NCBI GenBank assembly: GCA_018401435.1
Contig: JAGYJW010000027.1
Span: 29,826 to 93,825 of the forward strand
DNA length: 64,000 nucleotides
DNA from: Deltaproteobacteria bacterium
Lineage (GTDB): Bacteria > Myxococcota_A > UBA796 > UBA2385
Direction: 5' to 3'
Shown: positions 17,688-25,672 of the stretch, in pieces
How positions within the stretch are numbered: the stretch's first letter is position 1
Layout of the letters: every line of letters begins with the position of its first letter
Program-made: the position numbers and the translations under genes
The notes under the pieces: model-generated
The model's database searches: none
Told to the model about the DNA's origin: nothing
Seen by the model: the letters and a program-made list of their open reading frames with translations, nothing else

Positions 17688-18967
17688 GCCAGGGCCCCCA
17701 GGATGGGCGAGTATTCGGGCAGGCTGGGCACCGGGCCCACGTCGGCCAGCTCCAGCAGGGTGGCACCAAAGATGGCCGGCGTGAGGTCCCGCCCACCGTC
17801 GTCGCGATCGGCCGAGGCGAGATCCAGCCTGTGGCCGTAGAAGAGATCGTCGTAGCCGCCGATGACCCGGCCGGCGTCCAGGCCCGGTCCCACCAGCAGG
17901 GCCGAGGTGTGCGCCCAGTGGTCCTTGCCTTTGGCGAGGTTCTCCTGGGGAGTGCGCCCCATCTCCGAGATCACGACCACCACCGTCTCTTCGGCCAGCG
18001 TTGGGGTTGTGACTCCCGCGCTGCCCTGCAAGGCATCCATCAAGGCCAGCAGCCCGTCGAAGAGGTCCACGAAGTTGACGTGCTGCTTGTTGTCGTTGTC
18101 TTCGTGGCTGTCCCAGGTCAGGCGCTCAAAGGACAGGGTGATGCAGCGGCTGAGGCCCAGGCCCAGCAGCTCGGTGGCCACCCGAATCTGGCTGTCGAAG
18201 CTGCCATCCGTCAACCAGTGCACATCGTTGACGCGGTCCTTCATGGTGCCGGCCCGCTCCATGGATCGCGCATAATCGGCCAGCAAGGCCTGGCGCCGGC
18301 GGTCGGTGGACCGGGCCAGGCGCTCGGCGTTGGCCTGCTGGCTGTGGCGATCCAGCAGGGCCTTCAGCGCGCTCTCCGGCGGATCCACCGGCAGGTCCGA
18401 CTCGCCCAGAATGGAGCCGTCCAGCAGCTTTCCGACCTGTCCATTGTCGCCTATCTGCACCACGCTGCCCCCCAGCAGGCCGGGCATGGAGCGCCCGCCG
18501 GCGATGACATGGGGCAGGCCGAAGGCGTCGGCCCGGGCGTGGGCGATGACGGTGGGCCAGTCCGCCGCCGTCTCGCGGTTGCTGCCGGTCAGGGCCAGCC
18601 GCTCGCAGATGCGGTGGTTGACGCTGGGCACCCGCAGGCCATTGATGATCAGGCAGCGGTCGGCGTGGGTCTCAAAGAACTGGCGCACGCCGGGACGGTC
18701 GGGGTGGTCCATGAAGCGCAGATCGCCGATACTGGCCGGCTGCGCGGCGTCTTCGAAGTCCACATGGGGGTTGTCGACGCTGGTGGCAAAGACCCGGGTG
18801 GTGTCCCAGCCGCCAAAGATGCGCACGAAGATGAAGCGCAGATCCCGTCGAGAGGGGGCGGCCCGGCCCGGCCCGGACCACAGCCCGGCGCCGGCCAGCC
18901 CGGCCCCGGCCAGACCCAGGCTGGCAGCGGAGAGCAAGGCGCGGCGGCTGAGGGGGGGCGGTGGCAT
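17684..18967 (-). CDS. DUF1501 family protein with Tat signal
   Basis: A 427-residue member of DUF1501 (alkaline-phosphatase-superfamily-like fold) with a twin-arginine signal near the N-terminus (SRRALLSAASLGLAGAG), so it is exported folded. Family hallmarks are the IFVRIFGGWDTTRV block after the signal, the WDSHEDNDNKQH metal-site-like segment and VVVISEMGRTPQEN with WAHTS. The start at 18967 follows the upstream stop by two bases; the frame upstream is a shadow. DUF1501 proteins occur next to DUF1800 or DUF1549/DUF1553-type proteins in many Planctomycetes and Myxococcota. Their biochemical role is not established. Confidence 0.85.
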   Translation of the reverse strand: MPPPPLSRRALLSAASLGLAGAGLAGAGLWSGPGRAAPSRRDLRFIFVRIFGGWDTTRVFATSVDNPHVDFEDAAQPASIGDLRFMDHPDRPGVRQFFETHADRCLIINGLRVPSVNHRICERLALTGSNRETAADWPTVIAHARADAFGLPHVIAGGRSMPGLLGGSVVQIGDNGQVGKLLDGSILGESDLPVDPPESALKALLDRHSQQANAERLARSTDRRRQALLADYARSMERAGTMKDRVNDVHWLTDGSFDSQIRVATELLGLGLSRCITLSFERLTWDSHEDNDNKQHVNFVDLFDGLLALMDALQGSAGVTTPTLAEETVVVVISEMGRTPQENLAKGKDHWAHTSALLVGPGLDAGRVIGGYDDLFYGHRLDLASADRDDGGRDLTPAIFGATLLELADVGPVPSLPEYSPILGALA

Positions 18968-18969
18968 CG

Positions 18970-20559
18970 TCAGTAGACCAGGAAGTCGGGGTGGCGCAGC
19001 ATCCAGGCCAGGACCAGCGTCCAGGCGGTCGCGGGCGAGCCGCTCAGGGCGAAGGCCTCGGTCCACAAGGCCTCGGCCTGCAGCCGGAGGGGGCTGCCGA
19101 ATGCGGGCTGCGTTGCGAGAACCCGCAGAAAGAGGCGATCGAGCTGGGTTTGAAAGGCGAGATCGCCGGGCCGGGCGTCCATGCCCACCGTGAGCAGGCT
19201 GGCATTGGCCGGATCGGCCACATCGGCCTGCACCCGCCAGCTTGCCGCGGCCTCGGCCATCCGCTCCACCACCAGGCTGAGCGTTGGGGTGGGCGCGACC
19301 ACGGCGTCGCCGTCAAAAGCAGGCCCGTCGCCCCCCGCCATGGTGCGCAAACCGAAGAGGTCGGTGGCGAAGGCGTCGCGCTCCTCCACGGTGAAGCGAA
19401 AGCCGGTGAGATCCTCAACTTGGGATGCGTAGAGGTCGGCGGTCACCAGCTTGGCGGTGGTGGCGCCCTCCGTGTCTTCATCCAACACGAGGTAGCGGGG
19501 ATCCATCACCAGGGACCGCACCAGGCTGCGCAGACTCAGGCCCCCTTGCAGAAAGGCCTCGCGGTGGCGGCTGATATCGTCGATATCGCCCAGGCCGGCC
19601 GGGCGGCTGAGGAGCTGTTCGAAGCTGCGCTCCACCGCGCAATCGATGAGACGGGGGTCGGCCGCCATGCTGCGACCCAGATCGGCCAGGGTCTCGCCCT
19701 CCTGGCCCATATAGCCGGGGGGGACGCCCGAATAGACCTCCCAATCCAGCTCGCGCTCGGCGTGGTAGGAGGACTGCTCGGCGGGGCTGAAGTTGAAGTG
19801 GTTGTAGAATCCCCAGAAGTAGCTGGCCAGGGGGTCCAGGCTGCTGTGGCAGGTCACGCAGGCGTCGGCGGTGCGCAGCGCGTGGTTGACGGCCTCCTCG
19901 TCGAGCAGGTCGAGGTCGGCGTCGCCTTCGATGGTCTCTTCGAGGTAGTCCCGACAGAGCAGGATGCGGCTGACGGCATTCGCGCGGCCGCGATTCGCGT
20001 TGCTTTGGGTCGAATCGTATCGCCACCACATGCCGTTGGTGGCCAGGACCCCCACCGCCGGGCGACCATCGAGGTAGGAAACCCGCCGCCAGCCCGTCTC
20101 GCCGATAGGGTAGTCCGTGGGGTAGAACTCAGCCAGGACGTGGTTGATGACGGTCCAATCGCCCGTCACCAGCGTGGGGTAGGGCAGGTCTTGTTGGGCC
20201 ACCTCGGCCAGCACACGCAGGGGCTCCTGTCCGATGGACTCCAGCATCGCGAGGATGTCGGTCACCGGGTAGGTGGCCTGGCCATGGTCGGCCTCCACCA
20301 CGGGGGTGCGCCAGACGCCGGCCATCAGGGCGGCGTAGCGCTCGCCGAAGCGCTCCCCTTGCAGATAGCCCTCCACCAGATCGGGGAGGCGGTCGGGGTC
20401 GGCCATCACGGCGCGCAGGTCGCCCTCGGAGGGCCGCACGCCGCGCAGATCCAGGCTGGCCCGGGTGAGGGCCGCCAGGGCGCGGTCGGTGGACGGCGGG
20501 GCCGGGTCGGCGCAACCCAACCCAACCAGCAGCCAGAGCGGCGCCCTCAACGCTCCCAC
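18970..20559 (-). CDS. DUF1588-type CxxCH lipoprotein (copy B)
   Basis: A 529-residue lipoprotein (lipobox VGLGC) and full-length paralogue of the gene at 14876-16408. It shows LDLRGVRPSEGDL near the N-terminus, WRYDSTQSNANRGRANAVSRILLCRDYL in the middle, CVTCHSSLDPLAS as a heme-type motif and an intact C-terminus ending AWMLRHPDFLVY, a typical closing block of DUF1800/DUF1549-like proteins. It gives the reference for how much copy A has lost. The start is GTG 20559, or TTG 20550, which would overlap the upstream stop as TTGA. Its position directly before DUF1501 suggests the pair works together in the cell envelope. Confidence 0.75.
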   Translation of the reverse strand: MGALRAPLWLLVGLGCADPAPPSTDRALAALTRASLDLRGVRPSEGDLRAVMADPDRLPDLVEGYLQGERFGERYAALMAGVWRTPVVEADHGQATYPVTDILAMLESIGQEPLRVLAEVAQQDLPYPTLVTGDWTVINHVLAEFYPTDYPIGETGWRRVSYLDGRPAVGVLATNGMWWRYDSTQSNANRGRANAVSRILLCRDYLEETIEGDADLDLLDEEAVNHALRTADACVTCHSSLDPLASYFWGFYNHFNFSPAEQSSYHAERELDWEVYSGVPPGYMGQEGETLADLGRSMAADPRLIDCAVERSFEQLLSRPAGLGDIDDISRHREAFLQGGLSLRSLVRSLVMDPRYLVLDEDTEGATTAKLVTADLYASQVEDLTGFRFTVEERDAFATDLFGLRTMAGGDGPAFDGDAVVAPTPTLSLVVERMAEAAASWRVQADVADPANASLLTVGMDARPGDLAFQTQLDRLFLRVLATQPAFGSPLRLQAEALWTEAFALSGSPATAWTLVLAWMLRHPDFLVY

Positions 20560-21539
20560 GGGTGGCCTCCAGGCCAGGAGAGCAAGGGGGAGAAGTCCGC
20601 GCAGACGAGCCCCACTTCTTCATCTTCGCGCAGGGCATCGCCGCAGCCATCGCAAGCGGCGTCGTCTGGGCCCGGGGCACCGAAGGACACGGTGGTCCAG
20701 TCGCCGTCCGGGCCGCGCAAGCGCAGGCTGCCGCTGGGTTCCAGGGCGCAATCCCGGGGCCCGTTGGACAGGCGCAGATTTTCGAGGCGGGCGGCCGCGA
20801 CCGGGCCGGGCAGACGCCCGATGGCGCCGTGAAGCTCGACCACCTGGGAGCCGCCGGGCAGGGTGGCGTAGCGGTAGTAGATCTCGCTGGTGACCGGCTC
20901 CTGCACCCAGGTCCCGGTGGCTTCGTCGCCGGAGTAGAGGAAGTCTCCGTAGACGAAGCCCTGGAAGGCGTGCACGACGCCCTCGGGCGAGGACTCCTCC
21001 ACCTCCTGGTACATGACGTCGCCGAAGTTCTGGAGCAGGCGCCCATCGGGGAAGCGCAGCACGGCATGGCCCGAGAGCCAGGAGAACTCGGCCATATAGA
21101 GGTTGGATTCGGGTTCGGTCCACCGACCGCCGCGCAGGTTCAGGGTCCAACCCACATACTCGGTGCCATTGGGCGCCGTGCAGCGGTCATTCCAGTAGTC
21201 CTGCCCATTGTGTTCCTGCATCAAGGGGCAGTCGCCGCCCTGGTTGGACCAGAACTGGAGCGTCCAGATGTCGTGGTAGAAGAGGGGATCCTGGCGGTGA
21301 AGGTAGGCCACCAGCTCTTGTGTGCCCTCGGCGAGCTGGGCGGCGTCCAGGGCGGTGGGCGCCTGGGTGGATGCTGAATCGGGCACATAGGCCGAGGGCT
21401 GCGAGATGCGGTCGACGGCGGCCGCCCCGCCCGCGTCCGCGGGCGCCTGGGCCTGGCATGCGGCCAGCAGCACCAGCGCGCTGCCCCCCATGAGCGGGCG
21501 GGCGATGGCAAAGCGCGGTGCGAGCGATGGGTGAAGCAT
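20547..21539 (-). CDS. Lipoprotein with a C-terminal CxxC cluster (copy 1)
   Basis: A 330-residue lipoprotein (lipobox LVLLAAC at about residue 28 from ATG 21539) with a beta-rich middle holding many aromatic residues (YHDIWTLQFWSNQGG, EYVGWTLNLRGG). The tail is CDGCGDALREDEEVGLVCAD followed by SPLL, closely matching the tail of the copy at 16405-17310. It is the first gene of the minus-strand operon, and ATG 21539 removes an Arg/Ser-rich upstream shadow. I recognise no family. The paired arrangement with each DUF1588-type gene suggests it forms a dedicated complex with copy B. Confidence 0.65.
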   Translation of the reverse strand: MLHPSLAPRFAIARPLMGGSALVLLAACQAQAPADAGGAAAVDRISQPSAYVPDSASTQAPTALDAAQLAEGTQELVAYLHRQDPLFYHDIWTLQFWSNQGGDCPLMQEHNGQDYWNDRCTAPNGTEYVGWTLNLRGGRWTEPESNLYMAEFSWLSGHAVLRFPDGRLLQNFGDVMYQEVEESSPEGVVHAFQGFVYGDFLYSGDEATGTWVQEPVTSEIYYRYATLPGGSQVVELHGAIGRLPGPVAAARLENLRLSNGPRDCALEPSGSLRLRGPDGDWTTVSFGAPGPDDAACDGCGDALREDEEVGLVCADFSPLLSWPGGHPWER

Positions 21540-21582
21540 CACCCCCCGAGTATAGCGCAGGCGGGTTGATGTCAGCGCCTCG

Positions 21583-21825
21583 TCAAGTCGCGTTGCGCTC
21601 CACGAAGGCGAGGATGCGCGCGATGGAGTCAAAATTTTCCAGCGTCACCTCCTGCCAGGCCACCCTTCGGCCACAGCGGTCTTCGACAAAGCTGATGAGG
21701 TCGAGGAGGATCAAGGAGTCCAGGCGACCCTCGCTGAAGAGCAGGGCGTCGGTGGACAGCCCGTCGGGGCTCAGGCCGGCCTCTGTCACCAGCCACTGGC
21801 GAAGGGTCTCGTCGGTGAGGCTCAT
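21583..21825 (-). CDS. Carrier protein, DltC-like
   Basis: An 80-residue acyl/peptidyl carrier protein of the length usual for DltC. The phosphopantetheine site is GRLDSL, with the Ser modified by a PPTase. The helix-2 sequence ILLDLISFVEDRCG and the third-helix region LENFDSIARIL complete the fold. ATG 21825 overlaps the stop of the adenylation gene as ATGA, so carrier and activating enzyme are translated together. In a dlt-type system it would carry the activated amino acid to the membrane for transfer by the MBOAT protein. A generic ACP for an acyl group is the alternative reading. Confidence 0.8.
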   Translation of the reverse strand: MSLTDETLRQWLVTEAGLSPDGLSTDALLFSEGRLDSLILLDLISFVEDRCGRRVAWQEVTLENFDSIARILAFVERNAT

Positions 21826-23283
21826 GGCTGCTCCAGGATCGGATCTCGGGAGAGGGCCAGGGCGGCTGCGATGGCGCGGCGGTCCCGTTTGCCATTGGCC
21901 TGGACCGGCCAGGCCCCCCGCCATTCAACCACGCGGCTGGGCACCATGTAGCCAGGCAGGCGGGCCCGGCACCAGCGGCGCAGGGCCGCCCCATCCCTCT
22001 CCTGCTGCCCTGCACCGCCGCCACCAGGCGCAAATCGCCCGTGGCCTCGGCGAGGGCCACCACCACGGCATCGGTCACCCCTGGGGCGGCCAGCAGGCAG
22101 TCCTCACCAGACAGGGCCCACCCGGAAGCCGCCGATCTTGACGACGTCGTCGGTTCGCCCCTCGAAGATCAGCTCACCGTCCATCTCTTGATGGACCCGG
22201 TCGCCGGTCCACCAGCCGGGCGCCCCCCCCAGGGCCGGGCAGGGCTGGGGCGGCCGGGCGTCCACCCGCTCCGGGCAAGCCGGCGCCCCCATGGACCAGC
22301 TCGCCGCTTTGCCCAGGGGGAAGGGGCTGTCCGGCCGGGTCCACCACCACCAGCTGCACCCCCGGAAAGGGTCGGCCCAGCGCGCCGGTCGGAGGCAGGC
22401 CGGTGTCGACCTGACCCGCTGCTGCGCAGCACCTCGGTCTGCCCGTAGTAGAGCACCCGCCGGGCCTGGGGCAGCAGGGCCCCAAGGCGCGCCAGCTGCG
22501 CCCGATCCGGCCGCCCTCCCGCGCTGGTCACCCGGCGAAGGCGGCCCAGGTCGCGCGGCGCCTGCTCCTGCACGTCCAACAGCGGGCCGAGCATGCCTGG
22601 AACCACCGCCAACACGGTGCAGCCGGCCGCCTCGAGCTGCTCCAGGATGCTGGCTGGCAGCGGCGATCGGTGCAAGACGCAAGCCCCGCCGGCCGCGATC
22701 AGGCGCTCTCAGCTGGCTTAGCCGTAGTGAAAGGACAGGGGCAGCAGGCCCAGGCTGCGGTCCGAGGGGTCCAGCGCGAGGTCCTGGGCGATGGCCTGGG
22801 CGCAGCGGGCGAGGCTGATGCTGCGATGCAGCACCAGCTTGGGCGGGCCGGTGCTGCCCGAACTGAGCCACAGGCTGCCGGCAGGGGCGGCGGGGCCCCG
22901 GCGGCCCCGGAGGGGCGGCGTCGGTGGCAGGGACGCCTTCGGGCGGCGGCCCCTCGCCCGACCAGGCCACGGCCGCGAGCCCGCACCAGGAGCGCCTCCC
23001 GCTGGGCACCCGTCCAGCCCGGGTGCAGGGCCAGGGGCCAGAGGCCCGCCCAGGCCGCGGCGAGCAGCTCCACCACCAGGCCCTCCCGGTTGGCCCCTTG
23101 CACCGCCAGCACGGCGCCGGGGCGCAGGCCCTGGGCGCGCAGGGCCCCCGCCCTGCAGGCGACCGCCTCGGCCAGGTCCGCGTAGCTCCAGCGCCGATCC
23201 CCATCGACGAGGGCGAGGGCGCCACCCTGGTTCTTCGCCTGGGTCTGGAGCAGCTGCGCGATGCCCGTCACTCCAGTCTCCAT
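21822..23283 (-). pseudogene. Adenylation enzyme, DltA-like, broken by multiple frameshifts
   Basis: Family motifs of an AMP-forming ligase appear in correct order but in all three frames. They are an N-terminal domain from ATG 23283 (METGVTGIAQLL...), core A3 SSGSTGPPK, YYGQTEVL (A5), GELIFEGRTDDVVKIGGFRV (A7-A8) and the catalytic-lysine motif ANGKRDRR (A10) just before the stop that overlaps the carrier gene. Joining the frames needs about seven single-base changes over 1.46 kb and gives about 485 residues, the normal length. Conservation of every motif argues that most breaks are assembly indels, not decay. The start overlaps the MBOAT gene by 16 bases. It probably activates an amino acid or acyl group for the carrier. 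Confidence 0.65.
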
Positions 23284-24434
23284 GGCAGGTAGAGGCCCAC
23301 CATGCGCAGCAGCAAGGCGGGCCCGCCCCAGGTGCCGCCCGCCGCCTGCAGGGCGGTCAGGGCGTGGCCCATGGTCACGAAGGCCAGGGTCGCGGGGATG
23401 GTGAAAAGGTTGAAGATCGCCGGGCCGGGCCTCCGCTTGCGGAAGCGTCGTCGCCAGATCGCCACGGCCGCCAGCGCGGCGCCATGCCACAGGCCCCACA
23501 GCAGCCAGTCCAAGCGCAGGGCATGCCAGAGCCCCATCGCCACAAAGGTGACCAGCACGGCAAAGACCGGGCTTCGGCTGCCCCCCAGCAGCGGCATGTA
23601 GAGGGTGTCCCGGCACCAGTCCGCCAAGGAGATGTGCCAGCGGCGCCAGAAGTCGGCCGGGCTGTTGGAGAACATCGGCCACCGGAAGTTTTCGGTGACC
23701 CGCAGGCCAAAGAGCCGCCCCCCGCCGATGGCGAGATCCGAGTAGCCGCTGAAGTCCAGGTAGAGGTGAAGCAGGCTGAGGCCGGCAAAGATCCAGGCCG
23801 CGCCCACCCCCAGGCTGAAGTCCTGCAAGCTCCCCAGGGTGGTGTCGGCGTCGGCGCCCAGCGCCACCTGGGCCTGGGCGACAAGACCATCGGCCAGGAC
23901 CAGCTTCTTGACCAGTCCTGACAGGATGCGCCCCCCACCCTCGACCAGCAGGGCGGGCCGCCACTGGTCCTCACGCCGCTGCTGCTGGTGGTCCAGGCGC
24001 TCGATGGGCCCCGCGCTGAAGAGCGGCGGAAAGAGGATCCAGCCCAGGACCTCGCCCAGGGGCTGCGGTCCCAGGCTGCCGGTCCGGCGGGCGATGACGA
24101 AGTGCAGGAGGCGAAAGGTCACAAAGGACAGGCCCAGCGGCAGCAGGAGCGCGCCGGCGCGGATCTCCAGGGCGGCCTTGAAGCCCACCAGCACGGTGAG
24201 CAGGGCGGCGCCCGCGACCCAGGCCCGGCGGCGGCTGACGGTCCCCCGCAGCCCCCAGGCCAGCGCCAGGCTGAGGCCTGCGGTGCCCAGCACGGCACCC
24301 GGCGCCAGCGGGCCCAGGCCGACAAGGCCCAGGATCGCGAGGATCCAGGGCCTTATGCCAGCGGGATATCGCCAGTATATCACCAATCCAGGGCCCATCA
24401 CCGCCAGCAGCCAGGCCAGCCCGAACGGCGGCAT
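23268..24434 (-). CDS. MBOAT-family membrane acyltransferase, DltB/AlgI-like
   Basis: A 388-residue polytopic membrane protein of the membrane-bound O-acyltransferase family, which passes an acyl or aminoacyl group across the membrane to an extracytoplasmic acceptor. Key blocks are LDFSGYSDLAIG, NFRWPMFSNSPADFWRRWHISL and MGLWHALRLDWLLWGLWHG, holding the conserved catalytic His. About ten hydrophobic segments are visible. ATG 24434 shares one base with the stop of the small membrane gene upstream (TGATG). In its neighbourhood it takes the DltB position, between a DltX-like small protein and an adenylation enzyme. An AlgI-type polysaccharide O-acetyltransferase is the alternative, but that would not need the ligase and carrier. 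Confidence 0.88.
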   Translation of the reverse strand: MPPFGLAWLLAVMGPGLVIYWRYPAGIRPWILAILGLVGLGPLAPGAVLGTAGLSLALAWGLRGTVSRRRAWVAGAALLTVLVGFKAALEIRAGALLLPLGLSFVTFRLLHFVIARRTGSLGPQPLGEVLGWILFPPLFSAGPIERLDHQQQRREDQWRPALLVEGGGRILSGLVKKLVLADGLVAQAQVALGADADTTLGSLQDFSLGVGAAWIFAGLSLLHLYLDFSGYSDLAIGGGRLFGLRVTENFRWPMFSNSPADFWRRWHISLADWCRDTLYMPLLGGSRSPVFAVLVTFVAMGLWHALRLDWLLWGLWHGAALAAVAIWRRRFRKRRPGPAIFNLFTIPATLAFVTMGHALTALQAAGGTWGGPALLLRMVGLYLPWRLE

Positions 24435-24601
24435 CAATAGGCCTGGTACCGAAAGAGGGGGCCCGCATCCGACTGCTTCTGGGCGAGGCCGTCGGTGGGC
24501 AGCCGGGCGGGCGGCCGCAGCAGCCCCCACAGCTGGAGCAGGGCGAGGCTGAGCAGCAGGCCGGTCCCCGCCACCTGCAGGGCTTTGCCGAGCGCCTTCA
24601 T
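24434..24601 (-). CDS. Small membrane protein, DltX-like
   Basis: A 55-residue protein with one N-terminal transmembrane helix (TGLLLSLALLQLWGLL), then a short soluble tail ending FRYQAY. Its stop shares a base with the MBOAT start (TGATG), and its ATG sits in the last copy of a 14-base tandem repeat that joins it to the DltD-like gene. DltX proteins are about 50 residues, have one helix and a conserved short C-terminal motif, and sit beside dltA/dltB. Position, size and topology fit; sequence alone cannot confirm homology. It is too short for routine gene callers. Confidence 0.6.
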   Translation of the reverse strand: MKALGKALQVAGTGLLLSLALLQLWGLLRPPARLPTDGLAQKQSDAGPLFRYQAY

Positions 24602-24638
24602 GGCAGGGTCTTCATGGCAGGGTCTTCATGGCAGGGTC
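24597..24638. repeat. Three-copy 14-base tandem repeat at a stop/start junction
   Basis: The unit ttcatggcagggtc repeats three times exactly (24597-24610, 24611-24624, 24625-24638). On the minus strand each copy contains ATGA. The first-read ATGA (24629-24626) holds the stop of the DltD-like gene, and the last holds the start of the DltX-like gene. The copies between encode two five-residue mini-frames (MKTLP). An ancestral four-base overlap seems to have been expanded by two slipped copies. Confidence 0.85.
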
Positions 24639-25672
24639 CCGATGGCCGCGGCCAGGGCCGCCGTGTAGATGCGGCGAGCGCCGGCATCGCCAAGGTGGGC
24701 GTGATCGCGGAAGGCCCCCGGGGGCAGATCTGCGCCTCGGATCGGGTCGATGCGCGGCCGGCCCAGGTCGGTCTCGACCGCCGCCAGGCAGGCCTCCGCC
24801 GCAGCCTCCAGGCCGGGCTCCGCGGCCACCTGGGCCGCCCACATGGCCGGGTTCCGCGGCGCCTCCAACAGCACCAGACGGGCCCCTTTTCGCTGCAGCT
24901 CCGCACCGATGGCGCGGTAGGTGGCGCGGTGCAGATCGGCGGCCTCCCCGCACCGGCGCGCCCAGTCCCCCAGGCGCGCGGCCAGGGCGAGGGCCCGGTC
25001 GGCGTGCACCGGCCCCAGGCGGTCCACCAGGTGCAGATCGACCTCTGGCGCGCCCACCAGCAGGTGCACCAGGCCGCCCATGCGGGGCAGCCAGAAGGCG
25101 GGGTAGCTGAGCAGGCTGCTGCCCGCGACGCGGCGGGTGGGCACCAGGCCCTGCGCTTGTGCGACCCGGTCCAGGGCGACCCCGTGCAGGGGCAGGCGGG
25201 GGTCGGTCAGCAGCCCCTGAAGCTCGTCGGCCGGCAGGGCGAGATTTCGCGCAGACAGCTCGATCAGCACGAGGTCCCCCTCGGCGATCGGCAGGGCCTC
25301 CACCAGGACCAGGGCCTCTTCGGCATAGAGCCCCCCTGCCGCGAAGAGCCGCACCGGACCGCGCTTTCCGTAGCGCCGCAAGGCGCCTGCCAGCGCCTCG
25401 GGGCTGGACAGGGCCTCGCGGGTGGCCGACGAGCCGATCACCCAGGTGCCGCCCGCAGGCGGGGGCTGCTGTCGCATGCGGCAGACCTCACCCGCCAGGG
25501 CCGCGAATTCGTCGTCCCAGGACTGCACCGACCAGCCCTGGGCGAGGTCGGCCTCCCCCAGTCGGGCGGACCAGCCCGCGACCCCCACCAGGGCCACCAC
25601 CAGGCTGGCCGACAGGGTGCCGGCGGTGGGCCGCAGCAGGCCCTCCAAGAGCGCATGCCAGCGCCCCGTCAT
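24626..25672 (-). CDS. SGNH-like membrane-anchored protein, DltD-like
   Basis: A 348-residue protein with an N-terminal membrane anchor (LSASLVVALVGVAGW) and an extracytoplasmic SGNH-type domain. The nucleophile block is WVIGSSATREAL, and the C-terminal catalytic pair lies in DHAHLGDAGARRIY (Asp-x-x-His), as in DltD and AlgJ/AlgX-type partners of MBOAT proteins. The ATG overlaps the stop of the oxygenase gene by four bases. In dlt systems DltD is the extracytoplasmic partner that handles the acyl or alanyl intermediate. It probably receives the group exported by the MBOAT protein and passes it to the acceptor polymer. Confidence 0.75.
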   Translation of the reverse strand: MTGRWHALLEGLLRPTAGTLSASLVVALVGVAGWSARLGEADLAQGWSVQSWDDEFAALAGEVCRMRQQPPPAGGTWVIGSSATREALSSPEALAGALRRYGKRGPVRLFAAGGLYAEEALVLVEALPIAEGDLVLIELSARNLALPADELQGLLTDPRLPLHGVALDRVAQAQGLVPTRRVAGSSLLSYPAFWLPRMGGLVHLLVGAPEVDLHLVDRLGPVHADRALALAARLGDWARRCGEAADLHRATYRAIGAELQRKGARLVLLEAPRNPAMWAAQVAAEPGLEAAAEACLAAVETDLGRPRIDPIRGADLPPGAFRDHAHLGDAGARRIYTAALAAAIGTLP

